From: Macropodus opercularis
Taxonomy: Eukaryota > Chordata > Actinopteri > Anabantiformes > Osphronemidae
Direction of reading: 5' to 3'
DNA length: 64,000 nt
NCBI GenBank assembly: GCA_030770545.1
Contig: CM061098.1
Span: 4,792,001-4,856,000, forward strand
In this document: piece after piece, positions 46,400 to 60,272 of the stretch
Layout of the letters: each line of letters starts with the position of its first letter
Position numbering within the stretch: position 1 is the first letter of the stretch
Program-made: the position numbers and the translations under genes
Notes under the pieces: generated by a model
Told to the model about the DNA's origin: nothing
Database searches by the model: none
Seen by the model: only the letters and a program-made list of their open reading frames with translations

Positions 46400-49300
46400 A
46401 TGAAATATACTGTATCACATATCCCGCAGGTGTCTCGGTGTGGCTCAGCCAGGATCCGTGGGATTTACGGCCGGCCTTAGACGAGCACTCTCTACCACCT
46501 CTGGCAGCGTGCCTGGAGGAATCAACAGCTCCAGCGTTTTTAATGACTGTCAGGACAACCATGAGGGAATTTTGGCAGGTTGGAAAGAAACACTGAAACC
46601 GATCCTCCTCTTTTTTTCTGTTCAGCTCTTAATCCACAAACCAGCCCTGAACAGGCCCATCTGGCATCTGGTGGCCTCCCCATCGCCTCCCTTTCCTCTG
46701 GACTCAGAGGACGGGCTGCGTCCTCTTTGCCTGGGATTTCACTTCGTCTGTCTGTCTTGTTGGCTCCTTGGATCACCTCTCCAGCAACGTCACTAAAGCA
46801 CATTGAGTGAATTATGGGCTACGTTTTTTTTTGTTGTTGTTTTTTTTACAGTGATTAATTATGTTAACAACGACAATTAATCCATCAAGAGAAAGCTCCA
46901 GCCACGTCTTTATTAATAATTGTTTTCTGTATTGTTGCAGGCGTCACGTTTTACAGGATGTCAGATGGAGGAAACGCTCATTTTCAGAGTGAATAGCAGA
47001 AAAATTAAACAAGACTTTGAAAATCTTTGTTTCATTAATCAGTTAATTGTTAAAATAAAAAAGTTTTTTTGTTAAAACTCAGGCACGGATTAACTAGTTT
47101 TCAACCATTTTAAAATGACTGAATGTTAAGACTCCACGATAAAGATTTGTCATCAATCATCATTGCTCTTGACTAAATTATTCAATATTTAAAGAAGAAA
47201 AACTCGACCAGAGTATCCATCAGGATTTATAACCTGCCCACACACAGGAGCTCACAGCTTGTCTTCGGACTCATTCTCTGCTCCTTCTTCTCCCAGGAAA
47301 CATGCTTCTCCCCAGTGCTCGCTCCCAAAGCCTCAACAAAAACAGCGGCGGCCATATCGGGCCCCAGCTGCCGACACGTCTGCTCAGCGGCGTATTTATT
47401 TAAACCTGCCGACGGCCCTAGTGGCCCTGCTCAGGCCTCGGCGGGGGCCTCCCCAGCTTGTTTGAAAATCCATTCACACCTGTGCATTAAATTACTGACA
47501 CTAATATTACTAGTAATGCTTGGACTGGCTCCCATGTTTTAAACCCATAAACCTCCAGGAGCTGGGAAATAGTGGACATGTTGAGCAACAAGCCCCGACA
47601 GTTTCAGACGTGACGCAGGAGTTTTGTTTTTACTTTTTGTTTTACTAAGCTTTTCTAATTTGTTTATCTGTTTTTGTCACCTTGGTGTGATTCAGTAATA
47701 ACCATATGATGATGTCATACATTTGCGCTGTACGTGTTATTAAATATGTATATGTTCATCGTAGGGGGCGAGGATGACGTGAAGGCATATGGATTTTTTT
47801 TTTCAACCCAATGCTCGACCCTAAAAAACAAAACACTGTCGCCTCAGGGTGGGGGTGGGTGACACATTGTTTGTCTGTTACCTGGTTGCTAAGGACTCAA
47901 TGGCTTTTGAACTTGAGAGGTGTGGAGGCATGAACACCTGTGTAGCCCCCCTCTCACAAAACGCCTGGATACCTTTCACCTCGTCTCACTCCGCAGCACT
48001 CAACGAGGGGCCAAGAAGAAAAGAGAAGCACAGCGGAGAAAGGAAAGTATCCAGAGACGTCTCCCAGGTTGTCAGCCCAGGGTCATGGGTCAAAGGTCGG
48101 CATGGAGGGGGTATGTCAGGTGTTAAGTGGAGAAGCCAAGCCAATACTGTGCTTGTTAAATGCTTACCTGGTGACCTGCGGCCAGGTGGGAACACAAAGC
48201 ACCTTTAGTACAAGATTATCCAAACAGGATGGAGATGATGCAGATGATGTGGTGAAAGGTAATGAAATAAGAGTCAAGATCATCCGCGAAAGCAAAGAGA
48301 ATCAAATATGACATATGTGGTGAAAATGCAGAGGTGTTCAGTCAGTTTGACGTGTCCTACACTGCTCACAAGAAAAAATTATTCAGGGGCTGCTACGTAA
48401 AAATAAATGGTACAGTGGGTAAAACAGCTTTTAAATGGAGTTTATAGGAGAAAACGCCAACAAGGTTTAACGTTACACTTTGGTTCTGGGTGCTGGGAGA
48501 AGTGGCTCGAAAATGCAGAGTCAGAGTATAAAAACATTGAAAAGGTTGACTTAAAGGAAGTATGATAGCAAAATGTAGTTACTTTGTCGTTTTAATGTTA
48601 AATAGCACAGAGAGAAACATCTGCCAGTGTAAGAGCTGTTTGAACGGTGCAGCCGTGCTCCAGTTGATTTGTTGTACGAGCTGTTTACTGGTTAACTCCA
48701 GTTTCTGAGTACATGGTGAACTGGGCTCCGATCAGCTGGGCTTCAGTCACAAAGACATTACCTGTGATAGGTAAACACGGCCTCACCGCGCTAATCATCT
48801 GCACAAACAGTCTGTGTGCCGTTTAATTACCATGCAAATTATGACTGAGGTACTGGTCACACACGCGGATGTGATCGCCTACCGTCTGGCTGCAGCGAGA
48901 GAAAAGGCTCATTTGTTTTCGTGCGGTGTGTCAACTGAGGGGTGAGGAGAGGGGCGTCCTCTCCAGTGAGCTGAGCATTGTGTGGAGTTGTCATTCAGCT
49001 CTCTCTTCAGCTGTCTATTATTTATTAATATCTATTGTCCCGTGTGCAGCATGGAAACACGCTGTTGAAGCGGGAAGGCAACACCTCAGCGTCCGCCGCT
49101 GCTGCGTGGGCATGAAAACTGTCTGTTCAGAGATTAACAAGGAAAAACAGCAGCCTGGATTTAAAAGAGATCCACAGAATATCCAAATGTCATCTAGATG
49201 AAACAGATCAGCCTGCAGAGGCTTGATCTAATTATGCTGTGCAGCAAGTCCAATCCACAAACCAAACCAGTTGGTTTGGTCTCTTTACTACTAATTAAAA

Positions 49301-52300
49301 CACTTCTGACAGCTACACCTGCATCCCACAAGATGTGCAAACACAATTATGGGCTGGTTATTTTTAGGGCTTGAGAAAACGTGTGTAAATAGTTACACCA
49401 GTATTTCTGCATCAAATGAAAACAGACTAACCTCGATTTGTCCAGACCTCAATTTAATATCTAAAACACTTCTGTTTTATTTTTGCTTTTATTCTTTACT
49501 GTTCTTCTTTCAAGGGCCTGCATAGGTTCCGTGGTTTCTTTTTTTTCCTGAATGTATTTGATTGCATGCAGACGCTACGTTGCAGGTCACCTGTTCAGTG
49601 TGAGTCACTGCTGTGTGCGGTTTTTGTGGATGTCGCCTGTGGTCTCATGCCGACTCTGGAGGGGTCACTAAGTGAGCAGCTATTGTTCGTGTGATTGTGG
49701 CCCCTCACTCCTTAAGTTCTTCAAACCAGGAAATGTTTAAACGGGGCTAATTAACGGTTATTCCCTGCAGTGCGCGGCGCTGGCAGGCCCCGTCTGTGGC
49801 TGATCTGACAGGAGTCGTGCCCTCTGGGGTCCAGCGTATCAATTATGGGGCCTGTCACAGTTCGCCGTTTTGGAAACATTAGACAAGCTCAATCCCAGAT
49901 TTGCCCTTCACTGCTGGTGCGACTTTGAAATCAGGCAGTCAGTCAAGCTGTCTTTAAGCAGGAATTAGACTAAACGAAGTGATTTCATGCACGTTAGTTC
50001 TGAAACAGAGGAGCTGTACGTCTACAGGAAGACAGCAACCACGACGATATGTGACACTGAGGCAACTGTTGTCATTTACACACCCAGAACACACAAACAA
50101 TTCCCTACAGACAGCGCTGTACTCCCTCTGCTGCCTCTGCTCTGTAAACACAGCTCCTGCCTGCTGTCCAACCCACTGAGCAAACAGAAAACCGCTGGTA
50201 GATCAGTCTGCTGTCAAAATGTTCATGATGTGAAAAGTGAAATGAGTCTATTGTCAGATGAAGTAGGTGCAAATAGCATTGGATACTAAAATCAATACAT
50301 GTGCTTTAAATATACTTTTTTTTTGCAGCTGGAAAATCTGTTATGACAAGATACAGTTCATCTAGTGAATCTAATCTAATTACACATATATAACATAGCA
50401 GATGCAGTATTTCCATATTCTGCTACTTCATACTTTACATTTACAGTGTTTCATGTAGGATGTACTTAACTTGTGTGTGATGACCTTTTCTGAAAATAAC
50501 TGCCACTAATATAAATACACTACAATCATCAGACTCTCTTGACGTCTGTAGTGACAGTCCCATGTTATCCAGCCGTACGTTAAGTCATTCACATGATATT
50601 TATTATGTTTAAATCAGGTGATCATTAAACTATGTATATGCTGGATAAAATCTGTAATTATGATGTAAAATTGTATTAATTTTAGTACTTTATTCCTTGG
50701 AGCTAATACTTTTTCTTAAGTGATACTTTGTATTCAGCACAATTACTTATTATAGCTTCATTCTTACTCCCAATCTATAAATTGATATACAGATATTAAA
50801 TTCTATATATTGATATATAGATTGATGTAAACTGAGATTCCCACTGACTTGAGTGAAAAGCAGCCCTGATGTGACCACGACAGAGCTCCACTCATTTTTG
50901 CCTGAAAAAAGACTTTGTGCTGGAGTTTTTCCAATTTTAATTTGTCCTTGTGGAAAAAGTGCGCCTCAAATTATCTAAAATGTAAGATAAACAAGAGTCA
51001 GACATGTGTCACCTTTTTACCAATTATCATTAATAAGAGCCGTATTTTGAGGGAGAGGCTTGAACAAAAACACTCGCGGCTGCTCCTCAGTGATGAAATT
51101 AAGTTGTCATTGGAGCGTCTGCCTAAATCCTGCACACTTACGGGAAGAAAGACCTTTCTGAGCTCAGAGCGCCATGTAACATTCAATTGCAATTTAACAG
51201 ACAGGTCTCTATTAGTCGGTGTCCATTTCAGGGTTGGAGGCTCGGAGTCATGACCCGCTCCTCTGGAAGTTTCAGACAGGTGCTTGTGCTTTTTGGGCTT
51301 TAAAGGAGCACAACCAAACAGACAGATTAAGTCTGATACAAACACACCTGGTGGACACAATCTCCACATCGTCCTTTACTGGAGTTTGTCTGTCACACAA
51401 AAACTCACACACGCTCTGGTGTGGAAATTCAAGCTGACAGTCAACATCTCAAACAAATATATTTCACCGTCTTTTTGTTTTAAGATATTAAAGTAATTTC
51501 TATAATTGTTTGAAACAAGTCCACTTTTCCTAATTCCCATATGTGTCCTTGACAACGGGGTCACAGCCGAGCCCTCTCATGGCAGCTGCGCCAGATGGCG
51601 AAGACAGAATAGAAAGAGTTGGGGGAGAAAAAGAGAAGAGAGACGACTTCTGTCAATGTCAAATAGAGAATTGGAGTTATTTCCCTGCCTTTTGAGTTGG
51701 CTTTACCTGTCTACTCCTCAAAGTCACAAGCTGATACCCTCAGGCAATAAAAGGCGGAGTAAAGGTCTGGAAAAATCCCAACTTGTTAAAATACTGTTTG
51801 AACTCCTAATTGTGCAGAGCTCTTTGCAAATCAGGGGGTGTTAGAGGAGAGGCCCTGTCCAAACACAGATGAACACAAAAACTATCGGCTCTAGAAGAAC
51901 AGGAGTCAAGACAAATAACAGCCATAAAGCGGCCGGTGAAAGATGAACACAGACGGTTGCTTGTCACTAACCTTCAGTGAGACCAGACAATGTGAGAGAG
52001 TTCTGTTGGTTGCGATGCGCGGCACTCACACTTCCACGCGTTGTTGTTCTTTCATTAGATACTTTTAAAGGAGGTGGAAGCTTTTGTCTGAACAGCTGCG
52101 TTTGGCAGGAGAACTATCACCTGCACAGCCTGTGACCTGGCTGCAGGCTTTACTGACGCCTCAACACCCGCCGATGAAGCTCCAAACGTTTTACTTGGTT
52201 TGTTGCTGCTCAAACCCTGAGGATTATCCCTGCTAATGAAAACATTTAGCGAACCGTTACATTTCTGTGTAGAACAGTGGAAAATAATGTTTATTTACTT

Positions 52301-54500
52301 AGGATTTAATACATCTGGTGCAGAACTTTGTACATTAAACAAAGTTTTACTTTTTACTCCTCTATATTTATTTGACTGCTTTACTATTCATTAAGATTTG
52401 TATTAAATATGTATAATATAATTTATTAAATCATTCACTGCAACACTAAATTACATTTTATGCAGTATTTCTCCTTGACAGCAATTTTAATTGATAGTTC
52501 TACTGAATGTAAAAGATCTGTGCTCTCCTATGATTTTATTTAGTTTGAGCAGATTGTCCATTTTATTATGTGCGTATAAATAAATGTGACCTAAATATTA
52601 CAGTACCTGCTGATCGGTGAATTGTCCTCTTACACTGTTAAACTTTGGACCTTTGACTATTTTGTTTTGGGAATATTTTAACATTTAAACGTTAACTAAG
52701 TAGTTCAGTAAAATATTTTACCAGAAACGAAGAAAGACATAATTTAACCCTATTTCAAGAGGCTTCATTTGGCTGTTAGTGTTTCTGTTCTGCCTGTCTC
52801 TTTGTAAGTGGACTATGTCAAGCAGGAGCCTTCAGAGGCAGCACGTGTGGATGATAATGGTGTAAGTACGTGTCAGAAAATATTCCATAAATAAACAGTG
52901 TGTGTTTAACTGGAAACATTCTCCACACACGCTTGTTAAAATAAGGCTCTTAAAACAACACAAGGCTGTTTGAGTCGGGCCACAGGTAAGGCAAACCAGA
53001 AGATCTCGCCCTCTCTCCTGTGACAAAGCACTTTAAAAGTAACATAATAGAGGCGAGCAGACTACACAGCCGTCCTCCTGCAGCCACTCTTTCCTATCAG
53101 CGTTCCCTCAGAGCCACACGAGTTAAATCTGGTTCTTATCTCACAGAAACACAAATGTAACCAAACAAGTGCAGCACCGGTCTGCACGTCCCAATAGAAG
53201 CTTGAAAAATAAGCAGGCGGTGGACTGACGACATCCGCAGCACCGCTGGGATTCCTGAAAAGGTCCGAGTCAACCGTAGGAAGAGGAGCTTCAAGAAACA
53301 ATCTCGCTTTCATTTACTTCTGATTTCAACCAGGTTAAACTTGCTTTTTGGTTATTGGAGAACAAGAATTTAATTAAAATGTTTTTCTACTACATTTGTG
53401 ATTATTTCCAAGGTTTTCATTCTGGGTTTTGTTGCATAACTAAGTCAATGAAGTAGTGCTGATAATTCACGATCCATTTTTAGTTCAACTGTCAAATGAC
53501 AAGAGATAAGAAACAGCCTGAGGAGGTTGGAACTACATTGTGTTTGGCTCTGGTTTAACTTCTGTCTTGTTTCAACTCCTGTAAAATGACACCGTTGCCT
53601 GGAAGATTATTATTTTTCTTTCCTGAACTTTAATACAAACTTAATCCACTAATCCATTCATCAATCCATTATTTAATTAAATAAAAACAGAATTTATGAG
53701 AGCTCATTATTCTTGCTCCCAAATCCAACAAAATTATAAATGGATCCTTTGCATCTATCTCTGCATTGTGTTTGTAGCCACAACCTGATACTTTGCAGCT
53801 TTCAGACAACATGCTGTTCAGAAACCACAAAGCAAATCATTGTGCCACTCTCCACGTGCACTTCATCAATAAACACATAGTCACTAGCGACCGTCGTGCT
53901 GGAGCAACGACAGCGGCAGGTAAACGTGGGGCTAATCCAGAAATGATACGTCAGCACTGCATTGGTCTTATGATGCACTGTGGTAAGTCTGGCCCTGCCC
54001 TGTTGTCCTCCAACCTTAACTGTATGTTTAATACGGTTACCATGACAACTAACGCCCAGTACATTTAGCAATGATTAATCGGGATTGTATCTGTGTTTGG
54101 GGACAAACCAGTGTATATGTTATATGAGGACAGTACAGATACCAATGACAAGACACAGTTTAATACAACTTCATATAAAAACTGTGACATTTAAGTAAAG
54201 AAAGGAAATTAAGGGCTTCAGCTTTTTACACACAAAAGCATCAATGTTGTGACTTGTCAACCTTTATTACAGATGCAAGCTGCCAATGTCTCCTCCTCAG
54301 CAGCCGGCAAGAGTCTCCAGCCTTCACTACTGCATCTCTTCAACTTGTAGACCTTTCCCTATTATTAGTGCTAATACAAGGCCAGGGGACATGGAGGGAT
54401 ACAGGCCTGGCAGTGCTTAAAAAGCTGAAATGTCAGACTATGACATGCTGCCAGCTGCCGGTAGCTTTGATATGGCAAAGCTGGATGATGCTTATTTGAT
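46400..54500. other. intergenic flank downstream of rab28, middle part
   Basis: No recognisable gene. 46.43-46.80 and 47.22-47.47 kb are GC-richer islands with overlapping open frames on both strands and no family match. 49.68-49.90 and 51.0-51.25 kb are evenly composed and repeat-free and could be conserved non-coding elements. A minus-strand CTCF-like word (12 of 15) is at 49816-49830. 50.3-50.85 and 52.25-52.75 kb are AT-rich. Confidence 0.55.
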
Positions 54501-54666
54501 CGTTTCATTAGAAAATTTGGTCTAGGTGTCAAAGAGGTTCCCTATGTCTGTGCTGCAGCTATTAGGCTCAATTACAGCTGCCAGAGAGAAGAAGGAGAAC
54601 TGAGCTGGCTCTGTGTGCTGCGTTCAGAGTGGCCTTAAAGAGCCACTGAGAGTCACAGAAATTGCT

Positions 54667-54720
54667 ATTCATAACACTTTAATGGCTTATGAATTAAGTT
54701 TTCCTTCTAATTATTCATAA
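54667..54720. promoter_or_regulatory. clustered ATTCATAA homeodomain-type words
   Basis: ATTCATAA at 54667-54674 and 54713-54720, with its reverse complement TTATGAAT at 54687-54694, plus GAATTAAG and CTAATTATT words between them. Three copies of one octamer in 54 bases, with TAAT cores, is typical of homeodomain-rich enhancers but is also favoured by AT-rich composition. Confidence 0.3.
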
Positions 54721-56915
54721 TCACACATGCACACTCAACCAAAAAAAAAGGTAATCACGTCTTTGGCTTTGGGACGTTGAGCAGTTTCAGCAGAAACCCG
54801 GTGGACAAAATTTCCTATTGATGACTTTGGAATGAAAAGATTTTATATTTTTAATTCTTGGGTGACGGGTTGTTAGAGCACAAAAAGTCAAGTGGCTGTT
54901 AGACAAACATTACTGCAAAGACAACCACCATGACTCATTCAGCAACTGGCATTCTCTACTCGGCTGTTGAGAAATGACCAATGTGCAGGCTGTGGCACGA
55001 TTCTGTTGGTGTTTGGTTGTGTTTTTGTCGCTGATCGCAGCTTTGATTCTAAACACTGTACCTGTAGTCAAAGTGGTGGAGGCGTTTTTCTAATTCACCC
55101 ATGTTTTGAGGATTGACATGTTTGATTTTGTACTTTTGTACTGGAATTATGACGTTGTTGACTGTATTCTCTTGAGTTGTGACAATTCCGATTTGTGCAC
55201 CTGCTGCACTTTACCAGACTGTTGCAACTGTTTTACACAACGGCATCGACAGCGGGAATAGATTATAAGAACAGACCATGGTGCTGCTTTGTTTAGTCTG
55301 CCTCTGTTTGCAGGGCAGCAAACGTAGCCTAGCAGTAATAAACAGACATCAGCGGGATAACATGACCTGGAACTAAGCCTCTGCTGCTACACTTGCTCTT
55401 GAACAGTGGAATCCAGTGGAAAACCTATAAATCGTTGGCTAATTGGTCAACAGTGGTAGAGTAAGTATGATCTCAGAGGTCAGAGGCCGAATGGGACAGA
55501 AAAGGTGCTGTGTGTGTTTTCCTTTAAAAACTGTCTCAGGCTTTTTCTTGTTGTAAATGCTAGTGGACATCTTAGATGATGGTTGGATCACTGGGAACCT
55601 TTTTCACTGTCATAATAAGGGAAACAAGTAGTTGAAAAAAATAATTGGCGGGAAAATTAACAATTACAGCTGTTGGCTGGAGCCATATATAAACTGCACT
55701 GCCATGTAAAATAGTACATGTCTCTGATGTACTATTTATAATTCGTGCAGCACTGAGGAACAACAGTCAGGACTATATTAACATTTCAGATGTCAATTTT
55801 CAAAATTGCCCATATGACGCATGTGCACATACATGCACAAGGTTTTTTTTTTTTGGAACCACTCTCAGATTAGATGTAATGGACGTGCCGGGAAATGTGC
55901 AGTGGAGGAATGTCAACCACATGTTCGTAAATGAAAAGACCTGCGAGAATTGAAACAAGCACTCATATGTTTTATCAAACCTAATTTCTTCATGGTTTCT
56001 GTGCTTTGTGTGTGTGAGTGCCAGCATTCTCCCTGTCATCTTATTATTGTACATTTCTTCCTGAGCAACAGTAAGCCAAGCAGTGCTAGGCCCTGCCACA
56101 CCGGATTAGCAGCAAACAGATGTAGAACAGAGTGAGAGTGTACATTTCTCACCTTGAATAACACTGAAAAAGGCAGCATACCAGCACTGTGTGGGGAAAT
56201 TAAGTAATTAGAAAATGGAGGGGCGGTGGATTTGGACTGGACTCAAATTACACTAAATACTTTGCTCCTCTTGCTATGATTCTGCGGTTCCGTGGTCTCT
56301 GCATCCGGAGCAACTCAAACCTCCGAGTGGTCAAAACAAAAGAAATGAAAAGGTCAAGCTCTACGACGTAAAGAGTCTCTGGCATGGCTCATGGTGGAGG
56401 AACGACAGGACTCCCTCAAGCTCCCTACTGTTCCAACGGACTCCTCCTCGACACGAAGGGCTTAGAAATATCACAAGCTCATATTCCCTATGAGACTTTT
56501 TTGCCCCCCTTCCTCCATATAGTGGTGTCGCCTTTCAGATTTCTCAATGGCTCCATCTCTTTTACCCAGAGAATCGGTCCTATCAGTGAAATCAAAGGCG
56601 ATTACACAGCTCACTAGTCATTTAGGATTTCTGTGGCTGTGGTAAGTATGTAACGCAGGCCGCAGTCCCAAAGTCTCTGTTTATTCAGTGAAAGTGCTCT
56701 GTAATTTATTTAAAATAATCTATTTTAACAAATAAAGAGGTCATTGAGTGAGCACATTGCTGCAGGCACACATTTAAATACCTCTTTAAGAGTCTGACCG
56801 GCTGACAGGCTGCCGAGCTGGCTGGACCCGGAGGATGCAGAGGCGGGCATCCTGCTCTGAACCAAGTGATTTACTAAAATGTGAAGAGCAACACCACATG
56901 ATTGGTGAGGAAGTA

Positions 56916-56930
56916 CTTGCCCTCTGCTGA
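56916..56930 (-). promoter_or_regulatory. CTCF-like motif, reverse orientation
   Basis: Minus strand TCAGCAGAGGGCAAG keeps the contiguous core CAGCAGAGGGC and fits 12 of 15 consensus positions. It is convergent with the forward motif at 39983. Confidence 0.35.
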
Positions 56931-59900
56931 TCTCTGAGTGCTGATTAGCATGGTGAAGACTTTTCCCCCCTTTTTCTTATTGAAATGTTTGATTCAGATC
57001 CAGAGGGCTTGTTTGAAGAGAGGGTGGGCTCTGGCCCTCGTGGACGTTTCGAGAGTCGGGAGGTGGAGGGGATGCAGGAGTAAATATAACGAATAGGATT
57101 ACAAGGAAACCCTCTGAGCGATTTTGAAGGGCTTGAAATAGATCTGGTTTTTCCTGCATACCAGTACATCTCCCCACTTGCTCTCTGTGGCGGCTGCAGG
57201 AGCTCAGGTGCACTGTATCTGCGTTGTCTGCCTGTCCTGATGAGATCTGACTGCACCGGAGAGCTGGATGCATCAAAGAAACGCAAAGAGACGAGGCCGG
57301 CCCAACTGTAAATGGAGCCAAAGTACTTTGCTTAATTTGGACTTGTTTGGGCTTATTTGTTTGTGCTTCATGTCTGGCGAGATGCAGAGCACAGATTTTC
57401 CTCCAACTTTAAACACTGACACTGTGTATGTTAATGGGTGGTAAAACTTCTACCATTAAATGTCACACATTGAGTATTTGTTATAATTTAATAAACTGAA
57501 TGTTTGAATGCGAGTGTTGGCAAATCGTCCCGGGACTGTGTACGCATGCAGCACGCTGCTCAACGGTGAACCTAGTACACTTGGTAGACGTGTGAGGTTC
57601 ACGGGCTAACAAAGTGGCTAATTTTTGAGCATATAAATACACCGAGGGGGGAACGAAGAAGACTGACATTTCACCAAACTTCTCTACAAAAACATGGAGA
57701 CCGTGACTGGCATCTGGTGCAATAAGTGGTTGGTGTGCAGCAAGCCTCTTCTGTTCTGGCCAAGGAAAACCCGGTTTAGTGTAACCGCCGTTTCCTCGAG
57801 GAGAAAGGGTTCAAGAGTTGTGCACGTTGTTGCTGATGCACCAAACCTCTTTGTCTGAGAAGACAGGACTGTTTATTTGGCACTCCATCCGTTATCAGTC
57901 ATTTTCCACTACATGCGAGTTGATCCACTGCTGATCCCAACAGATAAGGTCTGTGTTGCCTTCTGAACAGTGAATGGCTCCATCTGTATTGGCTGACATT
58001 GTGGTTTGGGTCAGTGAGTCAGGGTTAGGCTGATGGATTACTTTACTAATGATTTTGGCCTCAGACTGAGCTTGTTTAAAAAGGCGGACTTTTGCCGAGT
58101 CAGTTTGAGTTTCATGCGTTGTTATGGATTGGTGGAGTTGCGTGTAGAGGTCTTCTTCAATGGCCAAAAGAGACGTTTGATTATTTAACGTTCTTATTTT
58201 ATAAACTGGCCTTAATCTGAAGAGCAAAGAAACAAGAAATTCAATCGTGACGACCAATTTTAAAGAGTTAGAATAGGTCAGAGTTTTTCCAACCAAGCAA
58301 AACCTGTAGGCAGAATAGTTTGCGCTTTCACCGTAACATAATATACCGATTCACATCAGAGATGTTTGCATGTACTGTACCACCAGCGAAAGATGTCCTC
58401 CGTGATTGAGCCCACCCACACTGCAGTGTTGCGAGGGAGCGTGCCCCTTACCTCCCACTGGGGGCAACAAGGTCTTGTGTCCATATTTCAAGCACGGCTG
58501 TCACTCACAGCAGGGGAGAAAGGGTTCTGTCTTAGGGTCAACACTTATGTTCTCCAGCTATGAAAGCAAGGCAGCTTCTCAGAGGACAGGCAGCAGTTCA
58601 ACACAGCATGCTTTGTGCTGCATCTAGTGGAGGAGCTCAGAGATAAGCAGAAGGGACGATAACAACGACAACGAAGACAAAAGGACTTGGTAACATAGTG
58701 GCAACAAAGGTTTACCGAAGCAACATCTTCGTTCACTAAGCGGTGAATGCAAAGATGCTACCTTGCACCTGTAATGTCGGCGCATTAAGAAGCAAATGTG
58801 TCTTGAATCTAATAACGGCAGGCAGGTTGCTTTCCTCCACGCACTTGCACTGAGGATGCATCTGTTTCACTGAAGCACCAAGTGTCTGCTGCCAATTTGT
58901 TCAACTTTGAAGCTGTAATTGAGTTAGCCAGGATTAGCAGGCACGTCGGCCCTTATACGAGCGTGTAGGAGATAAAAGAGGAGGGGAAGAGCGAGCGGCA
59001 GATCGACACGTTTAGTCCGGTGTCACCTCTTAACGTAATTTGGCACATGCTGCTGTGTGCTTCTTCTGGTGTAGGGTTTCTTTTAAGTGGCTAATGCCTG
59101 CGGTGGGTGAGCACCCATGGGGGACAAGAGAGGTCAGTGTTTTGGGTGGAACGTGTGGAGAAGGTGTGGGGGATCTTCCTGTCATTCACCACTCATTCCT
59201 CTGAGCCCTCCTGACCTTTGACCTCCAAGCAGATGAGCTAACAACCCGAACCTCATCAACCGAGCAGAGCAGCAGGCGGTGTAGGAAAATGCACGTCTAC
59301 ATGAGGCTTTGTTGGATTTTATTTTCTTTCTTCCAAGGTGAAACTGTGTGTGATTATTTTGAGAAGGACAAAGCAGCTTGAAGGCAGCTCAGGGATTAGA
59401 GATTCTGATTTGTAATTATTCTGCACATTGTTTTTTATTTACTGTCCAACCAGTTGCACAAGTTTAACAACTGGAACTGACTGATGGATGGATAGATAGA
59501 GAGGGAGAGCGATTTCGTGATTGACTATAGACTCACTTCTAAAATCTTAAATCATGGTAAAATGGACATTATTTGATCTTTGTGGAGCAAAGAGAATTTC
59601 TTTTGGTCACCTGGGGCGTTCAGTGGCTGCCACTCACAGCCTCGCTTCTTCAGACTTTCTCCTTTTTCCTAAAAGATGTAGTGAGAACCTTCAATCAGTC
59701 TCATGATCTTTGTTTTCATGCTGCTCATTCTCTGTCCACTGTGCCACACACACGTGGACACACACACACTTGAACACACTTTGCCTGGCAGACATCTGTT
59801 GATAATTATTGCCCAGTCTCAGCAGAGAACTTGTGATATTTAATATTTCCTCACCACTTGAACAAATAAGCTATAATAACTGCAAGGTACTTGACCACAG

Positions 59901-60252
59901 GAGGAGAGGAGATGCAGCATGAAAGAAACTGTGTGCACTTGGGTTGAATCTGCGTTGTTTCCATAGTATTTCACCCTCAGCATATATAGAACTGAAATAG
60001 AAATCAACCTGAAAACCTACCACTGAAACTAAAACAGCGAAGACACATAAAATCACTGCTTGAAAGAAAATATACAAGGTTATAAATACTTGCATGTTCT
60101 TGACACACGTAGAGTCCGTGCACTCGCAATCGATGCGCTGTGGAGGTGTTGCAGAGCTGCAGAGCATCAACAGACATTTACAAAACACTCATTAACTTCC
60201 TTTACAAAGCTACCTTTGTGACCTTCCAGATCCTTGGCTACTCTCCCTCTCT

Positions 60253-60272
60253 CACACACACACACACACACA
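60253..60272. repeat. (CA)10 microsatellite
   Basis: Ten CA units followed by interrupted CA dinucleotides to about 60288. Confidence 0.9.

Larger units (their letters stand above)
35700..46400. other. intergenic flank downstream of rab28, proximal part
   Basis: No exon is recognised on either strand; the longest open frames (131 codons at 40761-41156 minus, 134 codons at 42118-42522 plus) have no family resemblance. The 36.0-36.5 kb stretch is non-repetitive, with TAAT cores, and contains GACCACCCG at 36084-36092, one mismatch from a GLI site. 37.5-38.55 kb holds an inverted repeat and hairpins, and about 40.72-40.83 kb a SINE fragment. Stretches at 42.5-42.9 and 43.85-44.0 kb have several homeodomain-type words but no coding signature. 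Confidence 0.6.

Noticed and set aside
51589..51605. CCAGATGGC as a CTCF site
   Set aside because: Only the AGATGGC centre fits; about four of the other consensus positions fail.
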